From: Actinomycetota bacterium | GTDB lineage: Bacteria > Actinomycetota > Actinomycetes > Actinomycetales > Angustibacteraceae | Direction of reading: 5' to 3' | Assembly: GCA_014377795.1 (NCBI GenBank) | Contig: JACMOY010000447.1 | Span: 1 to 7,313, forward strand | Length of the DNA: 7,313 bases | In this document: positions 7,243-7,313 of the stretch, piece after piece | How the letters are laid out: each line of letters begins with the position of its first letter | How positions within the stretch are numbered: the stretch's first letter is position 1 | Program-made: the position numbers and the translations under genes | The notes under the pieces: generated by a model | What the model saw: the letters and a program-made list of their open reading frames with translations, nothing else | Database searches by the model: none | What the model was told of the DNA's origin: nothing

Positions 7243-7313
7243 GCACTTGCGTCACTAAGTGACGCTGGCCGGGCGCCTCCCCGGCAGTTAGTGAGGCAAG
7301 TGCCGGGTCGGGG
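7233..7313. repeat. Long inverted repeat with internal hairpin, possible bidirectional terminator or dispersed palindromic element
   Basis: Arms at 7233-7258 and 7288-7313 are reverse complements at 24 of 26 positions, with mismatches at 7251/7295 and 7242/7304. The right arm ends exactly at the window edge, so the repeat may continue. The 29 bases between contain a perfect 6-bp hairpin, GCCGGG at 7268-7273 pairing with CCCGGC at 7280-7285 around a 6-base loop. A second, competing palindrome, GCGTCACT / AGTGACGC, spans 7249-7265 with perfect 8-bp arms around one base. There is no T-run after the stem, so it is not a classical intrinsic terminator, though GC-rich stems without a T tract are proposed terminators in actinobacteria. 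A mobile or REP-like repeat is the alternative. Confidence 0.8.

Overview
This is a high-GC actinobacterial chromosome segment, probably Actinomycetota and plausibly Micrococcales. The evidence is the very high GC content with strong third-position G/C bias, frequent GTG starts, and a gene set (DUF6350, purN, purH, folD, DUF3017) typical of that phylum. I cannot place it more precisely from sequence alone. It reads mostly as conserved housekeeping sequence, with no phage, transposase, CRISPR or RNA gene visible.

Layout. Positions 1-1500 carry a minus-strand pair: an ECF-like SigE-family sigma-70 factor (1500-952), then an overlapping, translationally coupled gene for a single-pass membrane protein with an exported cysteine-containing domain (959 to beyond position 1). 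The second gene has no stop inside the window. A 144-base divergent gap (1501-1644) separates this pair from the plus-strand block: a polytopic DUF6350 membrane protein (1645-2877), purN (2903-3532) and purH (3529-5088, 4-base GTGA overlap with purN). A convergent minus-strand gene of unknown function (about 5975-5100) follows only 11 bases after purH. It is divergent from folD (6046-6921), which overlaps a small DUF3017 membrane protein gene (6918-7205). The last 108 bases are non-coding: a C-rich tract runs into a long, nearly perfect inverted repeat that reaches the window edge.

How the genes work together. PurN and PurH carry out the two formyl-transfer steps of de novo purine synthesis, and PurH also closes the ring to IMP. 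Both use 10-formyl-tetrahydrofolate, which FolD makes from 5,10-methylene-tetrahydrofolate. The block therefore couples purine synthesis to its one-carbon donor. The DUF6350 and DUF3017 membrane proteins are conserved companions without known function. The sigma factor and its coupled membrane protein look like a separate signalling unit.

Most worth a second look are the terminal inverted repeat with its adjacent G-quadruplex-type tract, the uncharacterised sigma/membrane-protein pair, the reverse-oriented unknown gene between purH and folD, and a leaderless-type promoter signature in front of purN. I found no convincing new system.
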